A stretch of 64,000 nt of DNA, from positions 86,869,382 to 86,933,381 of the forward strand of contig NC_057864.1 of the NCBI RefSeq assembly GCF_019393635.1, written 5' to 3'. The stretch's first letter is position 1; the number at the start of each line of letters is the position of its first letter. Below the pieces are notes generated by a model that was not told the origin of the DNA, made no database searches, and was given only the letters and a program-made list of their open reading frames with translations. The stretch is from Dromiciops gliroides (Eukaryota > Chordata > Mammalia > Microbiotheria > Microbiotheriidae). A program made the translations under genes and the position numbers. Below, in pieces: positions 55,426 to 64,000 of this stretch.

Positions 55426-55629
55426 ATAAGAAGATCATTTCTACCTGACATACCTAATCTGATTGGTACCATTCCATGTGATACCTACCTACCTTGAAGT
55501 TAAATTATCAACTTTTTGAGAATTTGCCTTATGAATTTAAGCTTGATCCATCAATTCAAAATTCAACAGAATTACTAAAATTAATATTGGTATAAATTTA
55601 GAAATATGTCCTCATGTATATATAATTAT

Positions 55630-55865
55630 CGGGTGGCTAGGTAGTGCAGTGGATAGAGCTCTGCGCCTGGAGTCAGGAAGATTTGAATTCAAATCCAGCC
55701 TCAAATCTGTGTGATGCTGAGCAAGCCACTTAACCCTCTGCCTCATTTTTCTTATCTAAAAATATGCAAGAGAAGGAAATGGAGAACCACTTCAGTATCT
55801 TTGTCAAGAAAATTTTAAATGGGGTCATGGAAGATGAGGCATAACTGAAATAACAACAACAAAAA
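55630..55865 (+). mobile_element. Long CORE-SINE (MAR1-like) with RTE-type tail
   Basis: Head 'gggtggctaggtagtgcagt', CORE shortened to 'ctgtgtgatgctgagcaagc', then 'gagaaggaaatggagaacca' and 'gtcatggaagatgaggcata' plus (AAC)n. About 20 bp before the CORE are missing. Confidence 0.87.
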
Positions 55866-56410
55866 TGCAATTATATAATATGTATTTAAACTCTCTAATA
55901 AGTTAATATTTCAATCAATCTATGATCTCAAACCATTCTGAGAAGTGACACCTATCACAATTACTCCATACTATCTCATTCTGAATTTATCTCTATATAT
56001 TTTACTGAAGGCTTAAAATAGCTTGCAGAAGCAAGACTCCCACAATAGAGAAGAGAGCTGGTTTTTGACTCAGAAGAGAATCTCTAACAATCAAGAGTTA
56101 TTCTACAGAGAAAAAGGAAAACAGAAAGGTCTTCAAAGTCTGGTGGAACTAAAGGATAATTAGCATTGGCAACTTACATTCTCTAAACATGAACTTCAAT
56201 ACTGCTGTAAATTAAGATTTGGAATACTCTTCCCACACATGTTGCATGTATTTGTGGGAGTCTATACAATAGGTAGATAGGAAAAAATGTTTTCTAACTA
56301 ATGTTCTTCTTATGCCATTTTGGTAAAAACAATTTGAGCTAATTTTGCTTATTGGCTGAATGTATTTCTTTTCTGTTGTTTATTTCAACAAACATACACA
56401 TAGTTGACAT

Positions 56411-56451
<41 letters not shown>

Positions 56452-57138
56452 CCCAACAAAGCAAAACAAAACACAACAAAAAACCAAAACCAAAACCAAA
56501 AACCCCTTAAAAATCCTACAATAATGAGGACTCTTTTGTGTATACCTTCAGATTTTATAAGATTTCTTGAAAGCCAAAAAGGATAATATCCAGAAAAAGT
56601 CAAAGAGAATGGTAACTGACTTTAAGTTGATACTATAGGAGGATCTTTGGAAGGAACTTTGAATAATTAGCGTGGAGAAGAAAAAGATAAGGCACACACA
56701 AAAGCTAATTTCAAATGTTTAAAGGGAGGTCATGTGGAAAAGGGAAATGACTCTATTTGCTTGTTTCCCACAGGCAATCCTAGGAGCAATGCATGGAAGT
56801 TACAAAGAGTTAAAATTAGATTTTTGATTAGAAAACATTTTTCTAAGAATTAGAGCTACCCAAAAGTTGAATAGGGTTCCCCCAAAATAAAGAAAAATTT
56901 TCCCTAAAAGGGTTCAAAACAACCTCATCAAGGAAATACTCTAACACCTCAAAAGCAGAGAAATACGGCAGCCAAGGGCAACATATATTTATGGTTTAAA
57001 ATTGTGGGTAAGTTGTTATACAGGATCATGGTTCAAAATCATGAGTAATATTGTTTATAAAATAATCCCAATTAGTGAAGGAAAAATATTTCCAGATAGA
57101 TTGGTGAGAGATGCAGTAAGCAATATCACTTGAGCATT
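55866..57138. other. Unassigned region with a (CA)n tract
   Basis: (CA)17 lies at 56415-56449, followed by A/C-rich (AAAAC)n. A minus-strand frame across it is repeat translation. No other element recognised. Confidence 0.45.
56415..56449 (+). repeat. (CA)17 microsatellite
   Basis: Uninterrupted CA run followed by an irregular A/C-rich stretch to about 56505. Confidence 0.96.
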
Positions 57139-57154
57139 AAATTAGAGGAAAGAT

Positions 57155-57302
57155 GGGGTGGCTAGGTGGTGCAGTGGATAAAGCACCGGCCCTGGATTCA
57201 GGAGTACCTGAGTTCAAATCCAGCCTCAGACACTTGACACTTACTAGCTGTGTGACCCTGGGCAAGTTACTTAACCCCCATTGCCCCGCAAAAAAAAAAA
57301 AA
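57155..57302 (+). mobile_element. Young CORE-SINE with short TSD
   Basis: Very close to the family consensus ('gcagtggataaagcaccggc'). The repeat aaattaga lies upstream at 57139-57146, separated from the head by 8 bases, and downstream at 57303-57310; the upstream match probably continues imperfectly to the head. Confidence 0.93.
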
Positions 57303-57310
57303 AAATTAGA

Positions 57311-58197
57311 AAAAAGGTGTTATGGAATTCTCAACCTGAGTTCCAAGGAATCTTCCCCACCAGATGTATCTGCTGACTGCAAGTCAATAATTTCAAAAAA
57401 TGGCTGAAAAGGAAATAGTAAATTTATTCAAAACTATCTTAGGGAGACACTCACTGGCAAGTGACTCTTTCAACAAAGAATTAATCTTGCTTTCATTAGC
57501 ATGTTCATCTCAATATATTGCTCCCCTTTTCAAAAGTTAGACATATAAGTAGCATTCTGTGGCAATTTCAGTATAATAGGTAACACTTTTCAAAGGAGAA
57601 GAAGGAATAGAGGAAAAGAGAAACAAAGGGGAAGAAATAGGGGTATCTGGAGGACCATTTGCAATGTAGTTGTTAGGAAACACTTAAAGGATGGGAAGAT
57701 GATCTCTTTTTAAGGACAGTAAAAGGGAGCTAAGCTTATGGGAAGCTTTTGATAGTGGCCTATTCAAGGACATGAAAAGGGTAGGGGGGGGGGGGAAGAT
57801 GTTTTACAATCAGTTTTACCACAATGATTAAGGCTCTATGTTGTCTTTGTAATGGTTTTCTCCTTATAAAGCAATGAGTGTTAAAAAAAAACTCTATAAA
57901 TTATTTTATTTAAACAAAAACTTAAGCATTTACAATGAAGACTTAACCTATGAAATTAGTTTCTGATATGTTCATTCAAAAAGTAAAATTGACAATAATA
58001 ACAAAAAAAAACAAAAAAAAAAGTGGCCATGGGGAGTAGCTAGGCCAAACCAAGCATACCAAGAAAAAAGCTGAGTGGGCAGTGACAAAAAAGTTTAGAG
58101 TAAAAGAAAAAAAAGTTTTGAGTATTAATTTACTAGTATTCAAGGTATCTGAAAAAGTAGAAGATTCCAAATATTTTAAAAACTCTTGGATCCAACC
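57311..58197. other. Unassigned spacer
   Basis: Contains a G run (57784-57795). No element recognised. Confidence 0.45.
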
Positions 58198-58410
58198 TTC
58201 TCTCTATCTCTCATCTCTGTCACTGATTCTCTCTCTCTGTCTCTCCCTCTCTCTGTCTCTCTATCCCTCTGTCTCTCTGTCTCTCTGTCTGTCTCTGTGT
58301 CTGTGTGTCTCTCTCTCCTCATCTCTCTCTCTCTTACAGGCAGGCAGGCACACATGCATGCACATATATACAAACACAAACACGCGAGCACACATACACA
58401 CACGCACACC
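58198..58410 (+). repeat. Complex TCTC/TCTG then CA microsatellite
   Basis: About 140 bp of (TC)n with TCTG interruptions is followed by a GGCA/CACA part. The frames of 76-119 codons on both strands (Ser-Leu or Arg-Glu-Arg-Asp runs) are artefacts of this repeat. Confidence 0.95.
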
Positions 58411-58884
58411 AAATAATCAAGAGAACATTAGCAACTATTGACCCAGATGATTACATTATCAACTCTAATTTTTTTCTATTTTGATAATCTAAACATGAAT
58501 CATAGGTATATTTGATGAATATATGAGTAGAAAATAAGTAAGCTCTTACAAATCATATTCTTAATTAGACCATATTTTTATACTAATATAAATGTCTGAA
58601 AGAAGTAAATAATACAAGATCCCACTGTCACAATTACAACTTAGATTATGATTTTTTAAGTACTTTGTTCAGGAGAACAAGACTCCATTTCCAACAACTC
58701 TCTGGTCTCCTAATAAAGACAATGGAAATCATGCATTTCTTTAAATAGGTAACAACTGTTATAACTTTCTTTTTTTGATGGCCATCTGACCATTACTATC
58801 AAACAAGGCAGAAAACTAGTGAGAAAATATGTTTGTCAGTCTCATGGAGAATGTCCAGAATAGAATCTCAGTGGAAAATGAATT
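58411..58884. other. Unassigned spacer
   Basis: No recognised element. Confidence 0.5.
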
Positions 58885-58888
58885 CTCT

Positions 58889-59468
58889 TGTAGTGAGTAA
58901 AATTAAAGGTGGTCACCCTATAATTGTCTCATGTTCAAGGAACATAGCTGGGGTTTACCATATATATGTATATGTTACTTAGAAATTAGAGGCATTAATG
59001 GGGGCATTAAGCATTTATTAAAGCACATTGAATATTAGTAAAGAGAGCACACATGGCTCTGGAAGATAGGAAAGCTTAGCTAGGATCTAGGGGAAGAGAG
59101 AGAGATAATGGGGAACCAAAGTGGGCTCTGTCTACTCTCACCAAGTTCCCAGGAAAAGAGAGAAATCAGCCAGCGTAAGCTCTCTGAGGGAAGGATGAGA
59201 GGTGGCCCTTACATACTGTTTAAATCTAATTGGCTAGCATCATTCAAATCTATTGGTTCACTAGATTTGAGGGTGGTCTGGCTTATGTCAGAGTATGTAG
59301 CCCTCCAAGCAGAAAAAGCCTTCAGGTAGGTGTGGTTTTAATCCCTATTCACAGTCCAAATTTCCTTTGAAATTCTCCTGACTCTGGGCTGGCTCCAAGA
59401 AAGATCTGGCCAGGCTCTCTGGGTCTCATAGAACCCCCAAACACCTTATTATTAATAATTTTCTCACA
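58889..59468 (-). mobile_element. Solo LTR of an endogenous retrovirus, family A, minus strand
   Basis: A 580-bp element. Read on the minus strand it starts TGTGAGAAAATT and ends CACTACA, with a 4-bp duplication CTCT (58885-58888 and 59469-59472). The reverse polyadenylation signal TTTATT lies at 59014-59019. It shares ends, internal blocks and the polyadenylation neighbourhood with the LTR at 44052, in the opposite orientation. The copies are well diverged from each other, so they are independent, fairly old insertions. A 73-codon plus frame at 59108 is not viral coding sequence. Confidence 0.87.
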
Positions 59469-59472
59469 CTCT

Positions 59473-60030
59473 ATATATACATCAAGTGTTCTTACCTTAT
59501 ATCTGTGATCTTGTTTTTAAAATATTTTAACAATTGTATTTCAAGATAAATGGTTTCCTTTGTAATCCTATGTACTGATTGTTTCAATTGAGAAACATTA
59601 ATTTGACAAAGGGTCCTTAGCCTTCTCTACACTATCAAAGGTGTATCTGACAAAAAAAGAAAAAAAAAAGTTAAGGTTCCTGCCCTGTAGACAATGAGAA
59701 CCTGCACATTATAGTATACTAATTGCATTAAGTCTTCAAACATCACACGAACTAGCAAAACACATACACAAATGGTGTAACTATTCATACAGGAAAAGCT
59801 AAGTAAATTAACAAGTCCTATTATCCAGACAAGGATATTGCAGTTGAATAGTTATTATATAAGAGAATTGGTCTATTAGTACATATATCTTGAGCTGATA
59901 ACACAGCTGCACAATTAGGACCAGAATAAAACATGATGAGGACATTATATGTCTCCCTTAATACATAGAGATAAGAATAGAGGAAGAGAAAGAGAGAGGA
60001 GGAGAGAAAAAGGAAAAGGAAGAAGGATAA
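59473..60030. other. Unassigned spacer
   Basis: AT-rich, with a purine-rich patch at 59970-60040. No element recognised. Confidence 0.5.
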
Positions 60031-60034
60031 TGAA

Positions 60035-60250
60035 AGGGATTGAACTTGTTATTTCACTGGTATGGGAAACTCCTAGGTGAGGACACTCTTTAGCAATGAA
60101 GGTTATTACTCTGAACCATAGTGCTAGAAAGATGCCTGGGGTGACGATAAGTTAAGAAACATCCAGTTCACACAGCTGTTATGTTTCAGTGGTAGGACTT
60201 GACATCAAGATTTCCAGCTTGGAAATTAGCCCTCTACCCACTCTATAATT
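60035..60250 (-). mobile_element. Older CORE-SINE relic
   Basis: 'ttatttcactggtatgggaa', 'acacagctgttatgtttcag' and 'atttccagcttgg' follow the reverse layout of the 13387-type SINE. Confidence 0.55.
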
Positions 60251-60314
60251 TTTTTTCTCCTGAGCACATAGATATAAAGACATAGATGATAGAGGGATGG
60301 ATGAAATATATTTC

Positions 60315-60515
60315 CAAGGATATATGATTTCATTGGTGTAGGAAAAACTCAGTGTGGAAAATCCCTTCACCAGTAATACTGATTATCAAGTCCTCTGTAA
60401 TTTAGAGTCCTATATGCATTAGATGACAAAGAAATCAGGTAACCTGCCTATGATTGACCACAAAGCAAATATGTGGCAGAGAAAGGACTTAGACCCCAGT
60501 TTTCCTGGCTTCAAG
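60315..60515 (-). mobile_element. Older CORE-SINE relic, second copy
   Basis: 'atatgatttcattggtgtag', 'aaatcaggtaacctgcctat' and 'gaaaggacttagaccccagt' give the same layout again, in the same orientation and 65 bp from the previous copy. Confidence 0.6.
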
Positions 60516-60526
60516 TCCAGATATAT

Positions 60527-60598
60527 AGAGAGATAGATATAGATATAGATACATAGATATCCAGAAATAGATATCTATATCTATATCTATATCTATTT
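60527..60598. repeat. Inverted GATATA/TATATC microsatellite
   Basis: 18 bp at 60534-60551 (tagatatagatatagata) are perfectly complementary to 60572-60589, with a 20-bp spacer. The whole tract is built from one hexamer that changes strand at the centre. Confidence 0.93.
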
Positions 60599-60599
60599 T

Positions 60600-60850
60600 T
60601 TTTTACTAGGCACTTCCTATATGCCAGGACACTATGATAAGCCCTGGGGATGTGAGGAAAGGCAAAAAGTGTCCCTGTTCACAGGGACCTCAGTGTCTAA
60701 AGCACAAACATGCAAACTGCTCCTGTACCTATACTAATTATACAGGGTAGATTTAAGGTAATCTCAACGGAAATGCAGTAGCACTCAAGTGGATTGAGTA
60801 AAAACTTTTTTCAGAAGGCAAGATTTTAGTTGAGACTTGAAATAACTGTG
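60600..60850 (-). mobile_element. L2 LINE relic, minus strand
   Basis: 'taggcacttcctatatgcca', 'gataagccctggggatgtga', 'aaagtgtccctgttcacagg' and, at the far end, 'aagattttagttgagacttg' follow the reverse L2 order for about 250 bp. Confidence 0.7.
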
Positions 60851-61717
60851 TATATATGTGTGTGTGTGTTTCCGTTTTCAGTTTATAAATCCCGAGTTCG
60901 TATTATTTTTTAGGGAAATATGCTCAGACATTGAATTTGAGACAAAGAATGGTCAAGGTACTTAATTTAAAAAAAATAAACAAACAAAAAGGCATCCAGT
61001 GAGGACTATGTAGATGGCATTGATATTTTCTTGTGCCTAAAATATTTGATTTAGTAGCAGCATAGATACTAAAATGCTCTCCCAAATAATAATAATCAAC
61101 TCTTTTAAGATATCAAAATATCTTTAAGAACAAACCATAGCATTTGCTTAATGAAAAATTTAATTTGAAGTTCAAAAAAATTTCCTCTTTCTTCATGATT
61201 GTTGCTTGTGGCCTATATTATGATAGAAAGATTAGAGTAAGAAATATATGACCAAAATTTTGGTTTTGAAAATAGTCGGGCCAGGGTGGGGTTGGGGAGT
61301 GGAAATCAGAGACACTAGCATATTTGGTTTTATCCAGTGAGTCTCAAAGCTTTAAATAGCCCTTGTTCCTGAATGTAAAGATCCTATTTCCAGCATCATC
61401 AGGGACTTTCAAAGTCATCTTTTGTAATTTGTTCCCTGCTTCCAATTTTAGAATTCTTTATAAATGTTTGAACCAGAACATTCATGCATTCTTTTTATAT
61501 TATGGTTCCTCCAAAACACAGGAGGATATAGAATGCAAAGAATTAAAATTTGAGGAACATGGAGAGAATTATATTCCTGTTCTCACCCTTTGATTCTACT
61601 CCAAACCTGCAGGGCAGAACAGACACCACAAATTCATAGTCTGGGTAGGAACAAATGTCTGAGTTTTGAACCTGTAGAAATTCTTCTATGGTATTTCAGT
61701 AGTCTGATTTGTATCTT
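60851..61717. other. Unassigned region
   Basis: A short TG run at about 60852-60870. A 76-codon frame at 61363-61593 has no recognised domain. Nothing else. Confidence 0.45.
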
Positions 61718-61730
61718 AAGAATTAATGTG

Positions 61731-61883
61731 GGGGCAGCTAGGTGGCACAGTGGATAGAGCACCACCCCTGGAGTCAAGAGTACCTGAGTTCAAATCTGGC
61801 CTCATACACTTAACACTTACTGGCTGTGTGACCCTGGACAAGTCACTTAACCCTAATTGCCTCACCAAAAAAAAAAAAATTAG
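61731..61883 (+). mobile_element. Young CORE-SINE with 13-bp TSD
   Basis: Complete copy with poly(A). The perfect duplication aagaattaatgtg lies at 61718-61730 and 61884-61896. The frames on both strands here translate the SINE. Confidence 0.96.
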
Positions 61884-62059
61884 AAGAATTAATGTGGCAT
61901 TCTTATGCAAGTTCTTCTATCCATAAATACTTTCTTTTGCCTGAATCAGAAATATTCCAAAACTAACCTTCATGAAATTATTATAGTCATTAAGAATTAC
62001 TCTAACCTGTGCACCTCTTCACTGATTTTAGAGATGCCATTTCCCAATAGAATTAGATA

Positions 62060-62295
62060 CCTTCATAAATGAAAGGGACATTATAAATCACCTTATAAAA
62101 CAGCCAAATATGACCTAACTAAAGCATGAATTCCCATTGCAACATTCCAGATCAATGATTATTTAGCTTCTACTTGAAGATCTCTAGTAAAGAGGGAACT
62201 CATTGTTTCCTGTGGCTGTTTATTACTTTGATGGATGACTGCAGATTTGAGGAAACCCTTCTTTACTCCAACAGAATCAAAATCTGAAGATGATT
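62060..62295 (-). mobile_element. CR1/L3-type LINE fragment
   Basis: 'gaaagggacattataaatca', 'cagatcaatgattatttagc', 'ttctacttgaagatctctag' and 'taaagagggaactcattgtt' follow the reverse CR1/L3 order seen at 52660. Confidence 0.6.
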
Positions 62296-62784
62296 CTCTT
62301 TATATGCTACTTGTGAACAGAAGACCTGATGCCAGCAACCCATTAGTTTAAGTTTGAGTTCAGAATAAAATCAGGCACTCAAATCATTGAACAATTAGCA
62401 AGAGGACATCACCTTAGCTATAACATAGAAAGAATAAACAAAAAGAATGTGATGGTACTTTGTTTCCATGCATTTTGTTTTCTGCATTTCCACATGAAAA
62501 CACATCTGCTCATCAGAGCAAAGTATAGTGATGACTGTTTACTTCAGACATTGACCAAGTCTGGTGGTCCTTGACTTCCCACATAGGATAGACTCTTCTA
62601 TGTCCTCAGATAACCAGGAAACCACAACAACGCAGCCATAATAACCTGTATTAAGAGGGGTGTAGCTTGAAGTTTACCCCATGCCTAGCTGGCAGAGTCC
62701 TGGCTTTGTCACCTTGTCCTATCCATTTTGGGAGCAGAAGGAAAAAGGATAACCTATCCTCTCTTACTCCTTTTATAAAAATAA
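62296..62784. other. Unassigned spacer
   Basis: No recognised element. Confidence 0.5.
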
Positions 62785-62940
62785 TAACTTTTGAATATGA
62801 TTTTCTTTAAGGCTAACAAAACACTTTACATATACTATCTCTTTGAGCCTCACAATAATCCCATAAAGTAGGTATTTTACATATTGCTATCTCTCTTTAC
62901 AAAGAAGGAAATGGGGTCAAAAAGTTATTTCACTTACCAT
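62785..62940 (-). mobile_element. MIR/THER relic, 3' half
   Basis: 'acaaaacactttacatatac', 'tatctctttgagcctcacaa', 'ataatcccataaagtaggta' and 'acaaagaaggaaatgggg' match the reverse MIR/THER 3' half. The other half may be the piece at 63060-63190. Confidence 0.65.
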
Positions 62941-62959
62941 ACAGGTACCTTCCTTAAAT

Positions 62960-63235
62960 GACTCAGGCTTCCTCAGTTACTCTTCCTCTCTCTCTATGTC
63001 ATCTATTTCTATTAGAATGCGAAATTACTTTTACAATTGTATTCCTAGTGCTTAGAGTAGTCTTTAAACATAGAGGTTTTGCAGGTAGTATGGGTCTGAA
63101 TCAAGACTTGAACCCACATCTTTCTGACTTGGAGGTCTTTTCTCCAATCATTATCCATCCCACTCTGCCTTTTGGCCACTATGCCACAATTCTAGGCACA
63201 TAGTACTTGATAAATGAATTTTCTTTCATTAACCC
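62960..63235 (+). mobile_element. L2 3' end, interrupted by a MIR-like piece
   Basis: 'ctattagaatgcgaaattac' and 'attcctagtgcttag' (to about 63058), then, after a MIR-like reverse segment (63060-63190, 'gacttgaacccacatctttc'), 'ctaggcacatagtacttgat' and 'aaatgaattttctttcatt'. The two outer parts join into a normal L2 terminus. Confidence 0.5.
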
Positions 63236-63371
63236 ATTAAAATCTATGATTCTATGATGTCTCTTCCAATTAAGAAAGGCTTTTTTAACTAGTGTTAGAA
63301 TACTAATATGTATTCAGTTATGAAAATATATGCCTTGCAAAAATTTTAAATTCATTACATATTCAAAAGAG

Positions 63372-63516
63372 GAGGGCAGCTAGGTGACACAGTTGATAGA
63401 GCACCGGCCCTGGAGTCAGGAGTACCTGAGTTCAAATCTGACCTCAGACACTTAACAATTACTAGCTGTGTGACCCTGGGCAAGTCACTTAACCCCAACT
63501 GCCTCACTGAAAAAAA
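63372..63516 (+). mobile_element. Young CORE-SINE
   Basis: Near-consensus copy ('gatagagcaccggccctgga') with poly(A) grading into (GA)n. Duplication unclear (aaaagag on both sides). Confidence 0.94.
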
Positions 63517-63591
63517 AAAAGAGAGAGAAAATGAGAACTTGTTACATAAGGGACAGAAGGGAACCTTCTATCTTTAAGAATACATAAAGGT

Positions 63592-63749
63592 TGGCAGCTA
63601 GGTGGCACAGTGGATAGAGCCCTGGCCCTGGATTCAGGAGGACCTGAGTTCAAATCCAGCCTTAGACACTTGACACTTACTAGCTGTGTGATCTTGGGCA
63701 AATCACTTAACCCCAATTGCCTCACCAAAAACAAACAAACAAACAAAAG
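63592..63749 (+). mobile_element. Young CORE-SINE with 11-bp TSD
   Basis: Complete copy with an (AAAC)n tail. The perfect duplication tacataaaggt lies at 63581-63591 and 63750-63760. Confidence 0.95.
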
Positions 63750-63939
63750 TACATAAAGGTATCTCTTGCTCCAGGAGGGTAAAAATTATATTTTTCCCTG
63801 ACTTCAGTGTAAACACAGCTATATTTGGTGCATAGTCAGACAGAGTATCAGTAATAGCATTAACATCTCTCCTGCCCAACCACTCTGCTCCTGGGTGTCT
63901 TTGGGAAAAAAAGGAAAAATACAAGCCTTCTGCAAGCAA

Positions 63940-64000
63940 GGCTGATAGAGCCTTGGACTTGGAGTCAGAAAGCTCTGTGTTTAATTCCCACCTGAAGAAT
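63940..64000 (+). mobile_element. CORE-SINE start, cut by the window edge
   Basis: 'gctgatagagccttggactt', 'ggagtcagaaagctctgtgt' and 'ttaattcccacctg' look like the A- and B-box region of an older CORE-SINE that continues past the window. Confidence 0.55.

Noticed and set aside
1..64000. CRISPR arrays, operons, tRNA or rRNA genes, phage or IS elements
   Set aside because: None is present. Direct repeats are SINEs, microsatellites or target-site duplications, and tRNA-like segments are SINE heads.

Overview
The window is non-coding DNA from a mammal, almost certainly a marsupial and more likely an Australian than an American lineage. The main reason is 22 near-intact copies, plus one fragment, of a young tRNA-derived CORE-SINE of the WSINE1/MAR1 kind. 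Each copy has a conserved head (GGGGCAGCTAGGTGGCGCAG), the CORE segment AGCTGTGTGACCCTGGGCAA and an A-rich tail, and many sit between target-site duplications (TSDs). They lie among marsupial-type LINE-1 pieces, old L2 and CR1/L3 LINEs, MIR-like SINEs and three solo LTRs. I found no exon, no intact open reading frame with a recognisable cellular domain, no functional RNA gene and no bacterial-type feature. The base composition is AT-rich, as expected for an intergenic desert or a very long intron.

Layout. 0-4.9 kb: an L2 relic split by a (GT)n(GA)n tract, an L2 tail, a unique AT-rich block with many homeodomain-like cores, a truncated U6 snRNA retropseudogene, two SINEs, and another L2 split by a short foreign insert. 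4.9-9 kb: a badly decayed minus-strand LINE-1 running from the ORF2 endonuclease region through ORF1 to the 5' leader, broken up by SINEs, L2 and a GAGCGA microsatellite; a perfect 31-bp inverted repeat lies just beyond it. 9-16 kb: MIR/L2 relics with several dated SINE insertions. 16-18 kb: a minus-strand L1 3' part, a plus-strand L1 5' leader and a 159-bp minus-strand L1 tail. 18-28 kb: CORE-SINE cluster, an L2 of about 0.85 kb, young SINEs. 28-29.3 kb: a second plus-strand L1 5' leader/ORF1 start carrying a nested SINE. 30-43 kb: mostly unassigned AT-rich DNA with a triple SINE array near 32 kb.

44-60 kb holds the most informative insertions. Two solo LTRs of one family lie in opposite orientation at 44.1 and 58.9 kb, and an LTR of a different family lies at 50.1 kb; each is flanked by a 4-bp duplication. 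At 45.8-46.7 kb there is an 866-bp chimeric insert (purine-rich leader, MIR-like tail, L1 3' end) between 18-bp TSDs. A TSD-flanked truncated L1 (47.2 kb), an unnamed repeat (50.6 kb), a CR1/L3 (52.7 kb) and a 1.4-kb L1 ORF2 relic (54.0 kb) follow. 60-64 kb: L2 and CORE-SINE relics with three young SINEs.

Nothing here works as a gene system. The biology on show is repeated retrotransposition by L1-type machinery, which mobilised the L1s, the SINEs, the U6 copy and probably the chimera, plus endogenous retrovirus insertion followed by LTR-LTR recombination. Family names come from recognising sequence patterns, not from a database search.
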